A stretch of 64,000 nt of DNA from Schistocephalus solidus (GCA_017591395.1 WEDG01000449.1:248001-312000); one strand, 5' to 3'. Counted from the first letter of the stretch, positions 49,301-59,160 are shown. Notes: generated by a model from the letters alone, not told the origin. Translations and numbers: made by a program.

Positions 49301-52300
49301 CGGGTTGGATGTCTTTTGATGTGAACGTGAAGTGCAGTGCGCGCAGTCCCGTAATGCGAGCGACAGAAAGCAGTCATCCCCCAGGGCGAACATGCATAGT
49401 ATTATAAACCAGGTGTATCGCTTTGCCGTCGATTTGTCCATTACGGATATGGCCGTTCTGACCTGGCAATTCTTTTAAATCCCCTCGGAGGCAATTGGTT
49501 CAATTACAGTTAATCGTATTCAACTGAAAAAGCCTAAGAGACGGACTTGGTTTCAGTCGATATGATATGAAAATTAAAGATAGCAGGAAAATATAGCTGT
49601 AGTGGCAACATCTTGGTAGCAGCAACCCGACTGGTCAGACCTTCACGTCCATGTTCTCCGAGGCAGACTTCGCCAAAAGTCCTTCTTACCCTCACTCCTT
49701 AATGGACTCATCGTTTAGTCTACAGGTGGACTAGCAGACAAGTTCGCATCGACGCAGGTGAGCATCGACGCAGGTGAGCAGGTGACGCATCGTGAGCAGA
49801 TGGGAAAGTGCTTCACGCACAGAAACTAAGCATGCATCTTCAGCGAAAAGTGACGGCAACTAGGCAAAATGCCTGCAAATAAAAAATTGGCCAATCGGAG
49901 GAAGAAAGGGGACTGAACAGGTACGAGGGAGGGTTTTCATAAATTCCGGGAGGTTGCCGACATTGATGCTATAGCCGCCAGGGATTTACAAGCGCGGCTT
50001 CGCAGTGAAACTAGGTGTACCATCCTGATATAAAATGGTGAAAAGTTGAACATCCTTTACCAAATTCACATCAAAAACCACGTCCAAAGCAACCAATAAT
50101 GTTCTGTTTGATGAACCGCCTGGCGCAGTCGGGCCAACGCGATCTCCGGCAACAATCAGCTGAGCACAGTGAGGAAGTCTTCTAACCAGGTTCAGTGACT
50201 GCGAGTGGAAACCGAAACCACAGAGACGACCCTTATCTGCAACGGTCTCTGATGATGGGTTTGAGTGACGATTCGAAAGGTCATAGAAATAAACTTCTTG
50301 CTCCAGCCATCGCGTTTTCTCCTCATCAACAGTGAGGATTGTGAGGTGAACCTTCAGTAGTGAGTGAGCTAGCCGGTCAAAACCTGATTCCCACACACGC
50401 AGTGCATGGTTTGCCTGTTGCGAGAGGATGATCACCACGCTGTGTCTACCAAACGGGTCGCGCGGACCGCTTTAATAAAGAGCCCAAGTCGAGGATTCGG
50501 AACTCAGACAGGCAGCAAGCATGCAATTTGTACTGAGCAAGCGTGCACGCTGCTAGAATGTGGGTATCAGGGTGAAAAAAACGTTCACATACGCCAGCAT
50601 TTACAACCCGGAGCCTGTTCACGATGGAGTAGTCAAGCTCGCATGTTCTTCGCACTGGTGTCATTGAATCAAGGTTGCGAAACGTGTCGATTCCGGTGAA
50701 GGCTGTAGCCTGGGGCATAAATACTTGAATCCGACACATTCTATGATGATGCTTGGAAATTTTAGGCATAAGCGGATTCCCCAGGAGCTGGTTTTATTGG
50801 TTTTTTTTTCGAGGATGTCTGTCCTAGTACTTTGTTCTAAGAACCTAGCCACAAGGTAGTGGTGATAATTAAACTTACTAAATGGTAGTTAACGGTCGCC
50901 ATGTCACAGTGCCGTCATTAGGCTTTGGGATATTTTATAAAACAGTCGGCGTGACAGACAAAAGTCTCGAGAACTTAATTAGTTAGTATCCAGCCCTTGT
51001 CTCAATATCCGCCACCCGTGAGCCGGTAAGGAGGTTAGCAGTCAGGCCAACGCAGAAACACATCAAACTTAGCCCAATTTTGTTAGGAGCATGAAAGCCG
51101 ACAAAAATATCTTCAAAATAGTAGTTGCACCCAATCTCAGTAGTAGACCTCAGAAAATTATGCGGAGAATTGTACGTCATTTATAGAAGAGCCCCAGAAC
51201 TGATACCCCTGCTACGAAACTATCAATCAGACGTTTTCCAGTTTCGATAGTCACAGGAATGTTCTGATAAAACAAGAAAAAAATCCAAGGTCTGAAAAGC
51301 AAAATCTACGACCGATTGGCAAGGCTCACCTTTTTTGTATTTTGAAATTAACTTTTTTTGACAAAATGACTTAAGGAAAAAATACAACTATGCGAATACA
51401 ATTTCTGACTCAGTGGGTAAACTGACAGGCGAGCGTTCGGTCTGGCCGTGTGTACAACTGAGGTGATGGAAGATCGCTCCTATGGACCAAACTTTAGGCT
51501 ACAAGTGCGCCAGAAAAATTACCAGTGTTCGGAAAGAAGGATACAACGGAAGACAAGTGATCGAAGTAGAGTCAGTGAAAGTGCAAGTAATCCTGTAAGA
51601 GCGAGAGCTGCTAACATAGAAATTGAGCAGCTAAATGTTTTGCGTAATCAAAACAGTGTTTAAAAATGTTGCTTAAATTAAGGAATTTTTTCCATTATTG
51701 TCGCGAAAAGTATCAGGACGAGAAGCACGCGTGTGATAATTTTGCAAGGTCTAACTCGAGTGGGAGAAATAACCAGGAGGAAAGATCTTACCCGTCACAA
51801 ATTTTTTCTACTCGACTTTTCAGCTGTTCGCCTTGGAAGAATATGATGAACATGCACTTGTTTAAAGGCTCACCCTAAAAAAGAAAGTATTAACAGCGTC
51901 AACTTTGGATAAGCGTTATAGGTAGAATAGCATTGTTCTGGAGTATCATTACCCCATTCTCTTGATTGTAAACAACAGTTTCTCAGGCGAGCGAACGACA
52001 GAATGTCAGTTGAATTTCAAAAAAAGACCCTAACTTTGAAAGAGCATAAGCTGTGTTGAGTAATTTGAGCTTATAAATAGCACATATGGTACTTCGTACG
52101 CAGTGCGAAATGAGGCAAAGGGATCTTTCCTTTTGACCCTCACGGAAAATGTCGCACAAAAATAACCTTTATCAGACTGATATTTTGGTGATTATGCAGA
52201 TAATACCAAACCTTATCGGCTTCCGATAAAAACTCCTACCTGCAAAATAGCGATAATACGTTAAGCTAAGCAGAGAACCCCTTGCATATCAAATGATAAG

Positions 52301-55053
52301 AGACGGATCTAAGCAGCTAGAATACCGAATTTAAGCATTCGTTTCCCAAAATAAAACTTATAAAGGTCAAAGGAATGAAATTAAATTATCTCTGCTAATA
52401 GCCGTTATCTATGTCGAAAGCGCTTGGGCATGATAGGCGAAAACTACATGGGTCAGACGGAATTTGCGGTAGATTTTGTCCTAAAATTCATACAATGATA
52501 TTTTTGGGTTAATCTCTCCGAATGACGTTTTGGAAGAGTTAATTGTGATAAAACGAAACGCGCACTGTATTGTATCTGTTAAGCAATAGTCTGTTATCAC
52601 ATAGGAAAGGATGATAAAGACTATGCAACGTGACAATACACGTTTATACGGTTGCTGAGGGCAAAATGGGTTGAGGGGGCCTTACTAAGGCAAGATACCT
52701 AAAAAAAACCTAAATAACAGTTTTTGTGGACTTGAGGATGCAATTACAGGTGACAGGAGTTGGAGAAAACTAAAATTGGACGGACATTTTAACTTAAAAA
52801 TAGGCGTCCCGAAGTCCGATAAGGATTAAAAATTACTTATCACACAAGCACGACCCATCTGGCACACTGGGAAATTACGGCAGCACGGGGGAAGGAGCTG
52901 AATTTTTCCATGCAGCCAAATCATATAGGCAATTATTGACCGTTAAGGTAAGGGCTTTTTCTGATTCGGAATATTAATAGTTTACCTTTGCCTCCAGGTA
53001 AAAAAATGTGCACCCTATCAGTTCTTCCTTCTTGAAGAATTTGAGTCTACTCATGGCTTATTTTGATGTCGTCACATCGTGCTTATTCTTGTGTATTACG
53101 CGCTATTGTATGAAGGGGCAAGGGCAGTGAGTAGCGAAATGAGGCTAGTAAAATTTAGAAAGTACCCACATCTAATAAAAAACAATGGAGAAAAGCGCAC
53201 AACCTGCAAAGTTAATGAGATTTTTTTTAGCTTCACAGTACCCTTGGCGAAAATTACGACAAAATGGAAAAAACAGCAGGATCTGGTCTTGTTGAAGCTG
53301 AAAGGGGGCAACTGAAATTTTCGCTACGTACCGTTACAGGATCTTCAATGCTTTCGATCTCAGCGTGTCGAAGGAAAACGTTGCCGCGACAGGCCCGCCA
53401 AAGCATTCTCTCGAAGGCGAGAAGGCGGTTCCTGAGGATCACTCCCGCCACAAAAACTAAAGCATGCAAGAGACTTAAGAGTGGTTGCTCTACTCTCCAA
53501 TATGGTCCAAACCCAAAAAGGTCAAAGGGAAGGTGTGATGAATCATAAGGCAGTGCTCGGAGGGAGAAATCAACAAAGCGAAGATGAGGCTCACTCACTC
53601 AACGTGCCGGCTGTATGCAGACTGAGTACCTCCGCCCCGGAATAAAACTTCGTATTCGTCAGTCCGTGAATCCCGGTCAAAGTCACTAATTCATCAAAAT
53701 TTGTTTCACGGGAGGGTTTAAAAATAAAAGGCAGAGCTCGTATGATGTGTGCATCTGCCCGGCAAAGGTTAATTCAGACGTTAAGGCAAGCGAGTGTGAT
53801 ATTAACTGGAAAAGCAGCAGAAAATAAAAAAAACGTAAAATTAAGACCCACCCAACCCGCAAGGCTGTGCGTTCGACAGATTCAGGGTCCTCAATCATCA
53901 TCACTTCTGGAGCCTGTACCGTCATGTTTACTTCATAAGGAGCCTACAGCGAAATCAAAGCACTATTTTAGGAGATCAGACTAGCTCAGGTGAGTCAAAC
54001 GGAGAAAATTAAACGTATGTCAAGGTTAAGCAACCAGAAATAGTACTGCCATGTGGTGGGATTGATGGCTGGTTTAATGCTACTTAGGTGAGAACGAAGA
54101 AGAACCAAATATAGGAATTCAGCGTCGAGGGTGTCAAACAGCCAGCGATTTGTCGAGGGTGCTGTAAAAGAGAGTGCGTTTGGTGTGGACTCCACTGTTT
54201 AGTTATAAGACGACACCAAAAGAAGACTTGAAAGTTTGGCAGATATATGTTCACAAGTCAAGTTTTTGCGAAGGTTTGCGCATTCACAAAATTGCTTCGA
54301 GAGGTTGGGAAAAATGGAATTACACTGCGAGGAAACCAAATTGACGGTTTCAGAAAACCCAGATGTAAATTAATCTATTAATTATTGTAGTGGCAAATGC
54401 CATAACAGTACAGCACCAAACAGTATTCTTGAAAGTGCCTTTAATAAGAGAGCCTAGTCAACAAAATAGTCCGAGTACAGAAATTCTGTCGAAAGCGACG
54501 TTATATAAAGTTCGTTCAAAAATGCATAATGTATATGAAAACGGGGAACAACGAACCTCTTCGAAGAAAACTTGCGCTCGACGAAGAACGAACTTAACTT
54601 CCGTAAGTTCCATAAATGTTTGTTTAAGCTGGCTGACACTGAGGTTGACTTCTTTCAATTCATTTTCCAGCTTTTCAAGGACCGACTCAAGCTCAATCAT
54701 TTCCCTCGGTGGCGGAGCCTCGGGGATATCATCAGGCTCCAAAATAGGTAGGCCTTCTTTCACAATTTCACCCTCAATATAACCTAATGGCCCAATAATA
54801 AAATTGCGCCTAGAAACAGAACCTACGCAACTTGCGTTCCATTTCATCACAGCGACGAACTTCATCTACAAACTTACGCTGAAAGGCATTCACTTCGGGA
54901 TTTGCCTGGTGAAATTAGTTTAGGATTTCGACTTACGTCACGTATCTGGACAACTCCAAGCTCCCCCAGCTCCGCGATGCACATATAAGCAGAATCAGTA
55001 TGTAAGATGAGCTGAGATAGCTGCATCTCTTCCGAGCGAAATAAAGCCCCCAT
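34289..55053 (-). CDS. V-type proton ATPase 116 kDa subunit a, 15 exons
   Basis: Subunit a is the membrane stator of the V-ATPase: its N-terminal cytosolic arm holds the peripheral stalks and its C-terminal membrane half forms the proton half-channels beside the c-ring. I derived 15 exons from splice sites and family similarity: 54937-55053, 54827-54905, 54557-54783, 53857-53943, 53332-53456, 51792-51874, 46064-46640, 44178-44560, 42640-42791, 41277-41341, 41071-41175, 39909-40067, 39685-39802, 35045-35216, 34289-34379. They encode about 846 residues (human a1 is near 837). All junctions are in phase except exon 4 to 5, off by one base. Hallmarks: [10 protein letters not shown] start, FVAGVI and FERMLWR, the [15 protein letters not shown] loop, and [16 protein letters not shown] with the arginine essential for proton transfer. 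Isoform cannot be assigned. Confidence 0.95.
35045..35216 (-). CDS. V-ATPase a, exon 14
   Basis: Completes the Gln codon, then [16 protein letters not shown], a hydrophobic helix ([20 protein letters not shown]) and [15 protein letters not shown]. Acceptor TTGTTATTTCTAG, donor GTAGGT splitting the Trp codon. It is separated from exon 13 by a 4.5-kb intron. Confidence 0.95.
35217..39684 (-). other. Intron 13 of the V-ATPase a gene (4.5 kb)
   Basis: Contains a GGA-rich microsatellite (35301-35353), a palindromic duplication of CGGAGCGTATACGCA near 36490-36560, an unrecognised 117-codon minus-strand frame (36617-36970) and an R1-related fragment around 38920-39020. No other exon seen. Confidence 0.7.
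35301..35353. repeat. (GGA)n microsatellite
   Basis: Imperfect GGA triplets. Confidence 0.9.
39685..39802 (-). CDS. V-ATPase a, exon 13 (proton-channel arginine)
   Basis: Encodes [20 protein letters not shown] then [17 protein letters not shown]. The Arg in YLRLW is the residue equivalent to yeast Vph1 Arg735, needed for proton release from the c-ring. Donor GTAAGA in phase 1. Confidence 0.96.
39909..40067 (-). CDS. V-ATPase a, exon 12 (cytosolic loop)
   Basis: 53 codons of a variable acidic/polar loop ([20 protein letters not shown] and others). Its limits are set by acceptor TTTCGTTTCAG and donor GTAGGC, both in phase with neighbours. Sequence conservation alone would not identify it. Confidence 0.85.
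40641..40682. repeat. (GGA)n/(GAA)n microsatellite in intron 11
   Basis: Short purine triplet array, plus strand. Confidence 0.9.
41071..41175 (-). CDS. V-ATPase a, exon 11
   Basis: Encodes [35 protein letters not shown]: a membrane helix and the following cytosolic edge. Introns on its left and right are 1003 and 101 nt. Confidence 0.94.
41277..41341 (-). CDS. V-ATPase a, exon 10
   Basis: 65 bp: [20 protein letters not shown] plus Q. Acceptor TTTCATCTTCAG, donor GTAAGC. Confidence 0.93.
42321..42575. repeat. Long GAA/TTC tract in V-ATPase intron 9
   Basis: About 250 bp of almost pure purine on the plus strand, with GAA units interrupted by AGAAAG at quasi-regular intervals. Read on the gene's sense strand it is TTC/CTT. 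The poly-Phe/Leu/Ser open frame across it (42284-42745) is partly an artefact of this tract fused to real exon 9. Confidence 0.95.
42640..42791 (-). CDS. V-ATPase a, exon 9
   Basis: Encodes [40 protein letters not shown] and VVPSLLI. Donor GTACGT in phase 1. The GAA/TTC tract begins about 65 bp into the following intron. Confidence 0.94.
42882..43178. mobile_element. Telomere-like TIR element in V-ATPase intron 8
   Basis: Ends TGGCCCCCTAAACAGGAC and, reverse complemented, TGGCCCCCGAATCAGGAC match at 15 of 18 positions. The interior holds a run of CCTAACCCTAA-like units followed by GGAATGTGGCGCAAAGCCAC. It is the best preserved copy of the family found at 12.4-13.1 kb. No coding capacity. Confidence 0.68.
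44178..44560 (-). CDS. V-ATPase a, exon 8
   Basis: Encodes [40 protein letters not shown], the luminal loop with [12 protein letters not shown] and the helix [20 protein letters not shown]. Donor GTAAGT in phase 2. Confidence 0.95.
46064..46640 (-). CDS. V-ATPase a, exon 7
   Basis: Largest exon: [20 protein letters not shown], the globular distal lobe ([19 protein letters not shown]), the linker [20 protein letters not shown] and the first membrane segments ([19 protein letters not shown]). Donor GTTAGG after LE, phase 0. Confidence 0.95.
46641..51791 (-). other. Intron 6 of the V-ATPase a gene (5.2 kb)
   Basis: Apart from the disrupted frames at 49986-50769 I recognise nothing coding. A 16-bp direct tandem duplication (GCATCGACGCAGGTGA) lies at 49746-49777. 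Confidence 0.7.
49986..50769 (-). pseudogene. Disrupted protein-like ORF pair inside intron 6, unidentified
   Basis: Two adjacent minus-strand frames, 107 and 150 codons, are offset by one base with a single stop between them. Their composition ([60 protein letters not shown]) looks like real folded protein and unlike the surrounding intron. I do not recognise the family. It could be a decayed retrocopy of a host gene or part of an unlisted transposon. It is on the same strand as the host gene but has no splice sites matching it. Confidence 0.4.
51792..51874 (-). CDS. V-ATPase a, exon 6
   Basis: 83 bp: [20 protein letters not shown] and RVEKICDG. Acceptor CTTTCTTTTTTAG, donor GTAAGA, phase 2. 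Too short for an ORF scan; found by the FFQGEQLK motif. Confidence 0.93.
53332..53456 (-). CDS. V-ATPase a, exon 5
   Basis: Encodes [35 protein letters not shown] and IEDPVT. Acceptor TGCATGCTTTAG, donor GTACGT, phase 0 at its end. The exon opens with a T5 run where a sixth T would restore the phase with exon 4. Confidence 0.92.
53857..53943 (-). CDS. V-ATPase a, exon 4 (variable loop)
   Basis: Encodes [14 protein letters not shown], then [15 protein letters not shown]. This loop is poorly conserved in the family, but its end (TALR) matches TPLR before GFVAGVI in human. Acceptor TCGCTGTAG; the donor GTTGGG after CGG is weak. The next exon needs one extra base to stay in frame. Confidence 0.65.
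54557..54783 (-). CDS. V-ATPase a, exon 3
   Basis: Completes an Arg codon, then [32 protein letters not shown] and [17 protein letters not shown]: the coiled-coil part of the N-terminal arm. Preceded by a 43-nt intron; donor GTTCGT, phase 0. Confidence 0.93.
54827..54905 (-). CDS. V-ATPase a, exon 2
   Basis: Encodes [20 protein letters not shown] and EMERKL. Acceptor TTTCACCAG, donor GTAGGT in phase 1. The intron before it is only 31 nt. Confidence 0.93.
54937..55053 (-). CDS. V-ATPase a, exon 1
   Basis: 39 codons from [23 protein letters not shown] and on to [11 protein letters not shown], the universal N-terminus of subunit a. Donor GTAAGT, phase 0. The start is fixed by family conservation. 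No trans-splice acceptor or TATA box is evident just upstream. Confidence 0.95.
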
Positions 55054-55381
55054 GTTTCAATTCGTGTAGTGGATGTCAGGCGTTCGCAGATATAACCAAA
55101 AGCAAAAAGGAAGATAAGATAAAGTTTGAAAAAGCCGCCTAACTACTGTTTTTAAGGTTAAGGGACAACTCAGTTTTAAGTCCAAAGATCCAAGTTGACA
55201 AATGTTAGCTAAATAGTGAACACCCTCGCATTCTAAACCATATTTAGTGGGGAATGCCGCTAATAAACAGACTAAATGGAGTAGTGGGGCATTGGAAGTG
55301 ATAAGGTAAGGTGTTTAGCAGTGTACTAAAAGTGCGGATGAATTTTCGGAGAATCGCATAGAATATTTAAGTTTAAATATT

Positions 55382-56040
55382 TTACCTCCGTGGATCTTCA
55401 CCTTTAGATGTCGAAGTAGTGACTTTACTAAGAGCCCTGCAATAGTCTCGCCACCCTTCGTCTAGAAAGCGAAGGGGAAGAAGAGGAAAGTTGTGTAATC
55501 GAAGTAAATACTCAGTGGTGGTCAGAGGCCCCAACGAGTGGCAGGCTTGGGGCCTGCGCGCGCGTGATGTGGGCGTGAGTGAAGAAAATGTCAACTTAGC
55601 GTGAGCTTGGCCGCTTGAGTAGTGTATCGACCAGGGTTTTATCCAGCTAAAGCTTTTTAATTCAAATACAGCCTCTTCTACTGTTCCAAATTTTTTCCAG
55701 AACAGACTTTAAAAATTACGAAAGCAACTTCACGAGCCGTCTAAAAGCTTTTTGTCAGTTCAATAAAGGATTGCACAAATATTTGAATTAGCATTGAAAA
55801 TAAGGATCGCGCGAGATAGGCATAGGGAGTCGGCAACCTTTAAAAATAACAGGTTGTGGCAGCCTTACAGGCCCTAAACGCACGTAGTGACACTATGAAG
55901 GTTAGAACTCCATTTACCATGTGGAGCTCACGCCGATAGAGTGGCGAAGTCCGAATGAATTTGTTCTAGACATCGTTCGACCGTAGAGTTTGAGAGTGAA
56001 TAAACTCATTTAAGGTCAGCAGCATAAATATAAGATTAAG
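55382..56040. other. Upstream region of the V-ATPase gene
   Basis: Immediately upstream of exon 1 (55054-56040). No TATA box, CpG-rich block or upstream exon is evident. The 70-codon minus frame at 55382-55594 lacks motifs. Confidence 0.4.
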
Positions 56041-56096
56041 AATGTTTTCCAATAATCAGGGAAGGAATCGTTTTCGAGAAATGCTAAAAAAATTCT

Positions 56097-56340
56097 TTAC
56101 CGTTTAATAAGTGCGTTTCGAATGTTATCAGTTCCAACCGAATGTGAATTTTTTAGGTGAGCTATTTCATTTTGAATACTTGAAGGCGAGAAATTAACGG
56201 ATGTTAGAAGTGAATTTGAATTTAAAATCAGAGCAATTGAGGGAGTGAGGCTAGTTTCAATCCTAAAGTGGTTGGCAGAAAATGAATTAAACAATTCTGT
56301 TTTGCCAAAATCCTCTGTAACGAAATTTTGTTGCAGTCAA
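56097..56340 (-). pseudogene. CR1/Jockey-like reverse transcriptase fragment (N-terminal part)
   Basis: The minus strand reads NFSPSSIQNEIAHLKNSHSV then GTDNIRNALIK, the segment leading into the first RT motif of non-LTR elements (usual form K-S-x-G-x-D-x-I-P). The frame stops soon after. Confidence 0.6.
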
Positions 56341-56664
56341 GTAAAGGCGGAGTTACATTCAGGTGCTTAGGCAATGACCGAACATGAAGACTCAGCAACA
56401 GATTTGGATAAATTGGCATCACTTAAAGCCCGAGAAGGTAGGAGCTCAATAGGTGGGTCCAAGATTAAATGATTAAACCCAAAAGCTTGTCTTCCGGGAA
56501 CCCTGCTCCTAGTGGTTTAAGGTGGTCGCATTAGAATAACAAAAAAGCATGAAAATGGTGAAAGTAAATTGCAAACCGAAATTTATATATAAACATAAAA
56601 GTTTAAATGAGGTGAAAATAACCCGTACAAAATGAAAAAGATACGGTAGGCATCCCATGAAATG

Positions 56665-56760
56665 AAAGCTCTGTAAATAATTCTCCCCATTGTCCCCATT
56701 TAAAGCTCCGTAAATAATTGTCCCCATCAAAAGCCCTGTAAATAATGGTCCCCATTTTCC
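56665..56760. repeat. Three-copy tandem repeat, about 30-bp unit
   Basis: The unit AAGCTCYGTAAATAATTGTC plus CCCAT occurs three times (two copies carry small changes). It lies between the two opposing RT fragments. Confidence 0.75.
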
Positions 56761-56828
56761 CATGGTTAGACCGGTGAACTTTATCTTTACATGACAGTCT
56801 ACTGTAAGCTATCAAGTAGCAAAAATAA

Positions 56829-57500
56829 TTGCTTTTTCATTGGGACCAGCCTATTGTGCTTCTACCCCCGAGAGAGACTCCCTATAATTTTCCACTAACA
56901 AGAACCAATAAATTAGATCTTTCACCTCATGCCGATAGAATTACGGCCAAAGCTGCTCAGAGTTGCGGCTTTATTTCTCATAATTTCTACCTTCCTGAAA
57001 TGAACTTAAAATTTTATCATTTGTATGTACTTTCTTATCTTGAATTTCGCTACCCTTTCTTTGGTTTAATAAACGAATCTATCCATTCACAAATAGAAAC
57101 TGTCCAAAGACATTTCACAATAAATCATGCATCCGACTCTTTCAGATAATTCCTAGCCAACTAGACGCCAGCTGACGAAGCTAAAATTTCTTTCGGTCCG
57201 GAAACTGGAAGCAGGCTTTCGTCTCCCTTTTTCACTTAATAATAGCTCAAATCTCTCCAAGCTTTCTGTCATTACACCCGTTAGTCTTCCTTATAACTTT
57301 AAGATATTCTGCACTAATTATACCTCCTCCTGAATCCTGTACGTGCAAACGCTCTCTATTCTTTGCTTCTAGGTATAGCGTTTTTAAGAATAACTTGCCA
57401 ATTGAAATAAGGTTGTTAACTAGTCTATCTGCATTCAAGCGAAGACTGCACATTGATCTTAACACTGATTCTATTAACCTTTTATTTTCCTCCCCTTTTC
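56829..57500 (+). pseudogene. CR1/Jockey-like reverse transcriptase fragment (C-terminal part)
   Basis: The frame at 56829-57149 has LDLSPHADRITAKAAQSCGF and YVLSYLEFRYPFFGLINESI, then QIETVQRHFT, the post-catalytic region of RTs in this group. Broken homology runs on to about 57500 (FKNNLPIEIRL). It points away from the fragment at 56097-56340, so the two are pieces of one family in inverted order. Confidence 0.68.
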
Positions 57501-58156
57501 CGAGCAGCTTTCTCCATGACGCGGAGTAAGGACCATCGGGAATTTAAGTGGCCCTCTTGAATCTATTTTTTCTCTACCTCGAGTCCCCCATGAACCATGA
57601 TGTCTCCTTATATCACCAGTCATTCAAAAGAAAAGGTCATTCGGACGTACACATTCGCACGTACACACTCTAAAATGCTGCCGATTCGTTGTATACTGTC
57701 CATCATCAGAATTCAATTCTGGATAAAAACAATTTAAACTGATGCCTTTTCGCGAGATTTAAAAACGAACCATATCGACCTTTCATTATCTCATTTTAAA
57801 ATGCAACTGCATTAGTGGCCTTCTCTATCCCCCTGTTTGTTTTTCTTAGCAGTTTTTTCTCCTACCCTCTGTTCAAAAATAAAGGCCTATTGAACGTTGC
57901 CTTCATTTTTAAGGAGAAGTTTTTTTCACTGCCTATTTCCTAGTTCGCAATTTATTTGAAAACATCGCGAATTGTTGGCCTAACAGGACAAGTCCTGCCT
58001 ACTTTGTTAAATATTGGTACATTTTATCTGCACACATTGTCACAATTTTATTTAGTTACTAATGTTTGTTTCGACAATGCCTTCCGTGCGCTAACAAAAT
58101 ATAAATTCTAAATAGCCATAGCAGTTTGTGCGAGCCCTTAATTGACTTGGTTGCTG
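57501..58156. other. Spacer, nothing recognised
   Basis: AT-rich, no coding or RNA signal seen. Confidence 0.4.
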
Positions 58157-58230
58157 ACACCAACACCGGGATTCGAACCCGTGATTTCTCGCTACAAAGA
58201 TCACCATGTTAACAACTGCACCATGAGCGC
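58157..58230 (-). repeat. tRNA-like SINE head
   Basis: On the minus strand there is an A-box-like TGGTGCAGTTG and a perfect B box GGGTTCGAATCCC inside a paired T arm, with tRNA-like spacing. The acceptor ends do not pair, so it is a tRNA-derived repeat or pseudo-tRNA. It sits where the missing 5' part of the Gypsy LTR would be. Confidence 0.6.
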
Positions 58231-58261
58231 ACGACCCACGATCGACCAAATTAATTTGTAA

Positions 58262-58415
58262 GCTGGACAGTCATCATCCGAATTTATATTATATTTGTAC
58301 CTAGGTTTTCCCTTATCCATAGGTTCCCCACTGTACTTAGGTTATTAATATATTGTAAATATCAACGTCTTCCTTCCCTCCTGGGCCATGGCTAACGCAT
58401 TTCAGGCACGTTACA
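58262..58415 (+). repeat. 5' LTR, truncated (3' end only)
   Basis: It aligns to 63835-63995: TTTGTACCTAGG, TATCCATAG, CACTGTACTTAGGTTATTA, TACTGTAAATATCAAC-like, TTCCCTCCTGGGCC, GTGGCTAA-like, GCATTTC. The part equivalent to 63440-63835 (with the TATA box) is absent, replaced by unrelated and SINE-like sequence. Confidence 0.8.
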
Positions 58416-58418
58416 AAT

Positions 58419-58432
58419 TGGTGGCAGCGGTG
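58419..58432 (+). promoter_or_regulatory. Primer-binding site, tRNA-Leu
   Basis: TGGTGGCAGCGGTG is exactly complementary to the 3' end of tRNA-Leu(AAG) including CCA (CACCGCTGCCACCA), 14 of 14, three bases after the LTR end. tRNA sequence from memory. Confidence 0.8.
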
Positions 58433-58559
58433 TTCATTCCTACATGGCTACAAGTCACTGGGGAAACTGATCAAGGAGCTGCAGAATCCCGCTGCGTCCC
58501 GGCTTTCTGCGACCCCAACAGAAAAGCAGATACGCTTCACCGATTTCACTCGCTGTGAG

Positions 58560-59160
58560 GCCCGGTGCAACGGCTACTTCCAAGGTTTTTGATGCAAATG
58601 CGCAGAGTGGGAGCCATCCTGGCCCTTCTGGACGGCGAAGTACGATTTCGCCCGTTCAGCAGACATTTCAGCAGCCACCACCCCCTCGGTTGTCCTTGAC
58701 GGCGTCTGTGAGATCCTTGGGTGTTCTGAACACCCTAGGGTCCTGCAGTCAGACTTCCGACGACGTTATCAACAGCCTGGGGAGTCAATCAACGACTTCC
58801 AGCAGGCCCTTCAACTCTTCGGGCGGAGGGCGCGAAAAAAAGGCCCTGAATACTCGGGTGCTAAGCAGCTTGTCGCTGAAGTCCGCGACCATCAGATCCG
58901 AAAGATCCTTGCCCTGGCTCGGGAAGAGGAAGTCCTTCAGGCCACTTGCGGTCAACCACCTCGGTCGCTGTTTGGTGTCAGAGCCGTCCTGCCCCACTCT
59001 TCCAACGAGGCCGCCACTCAAACGCCTTGGCAGCCCTGCTCCCGTGGCTCCTCTCCCTGGCTAAACAACTGTCGTTGGCCCCGGAACCGACGAACAAACA
59101 GGCCCCAAGCCCACCGCACCATTGAGGCCAGTGACGCAGCCCCAGGACCCAATGACGGTG
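58560..59160 (+). pseudogene. Gypsy gag remnant
   Basis: The capsid-like segment reads VVLDGVCEILG, SDFRRRYQQPGESINDFQQA and RDHQIRKILALAREEEVLQA in one frame between 58690 and 58960. The longest open frame here (58555-59064) is a different, shadow frame. No zinc knuckle was found. Confidence 0.65.

Noticed and set aside
58157..58230. Functional tRNA gene on the minus strand
   Set aside because: A and B boxes are present but the acceptor stem does not pair and no clear anticodon arm forms.
58555..59064. 169-codon plus-strand ORF at the start of the Gypsy element
   Set aside because: Capsid-like similarity lies in another frame; this frame is a Ser/Pro-rich shadow.
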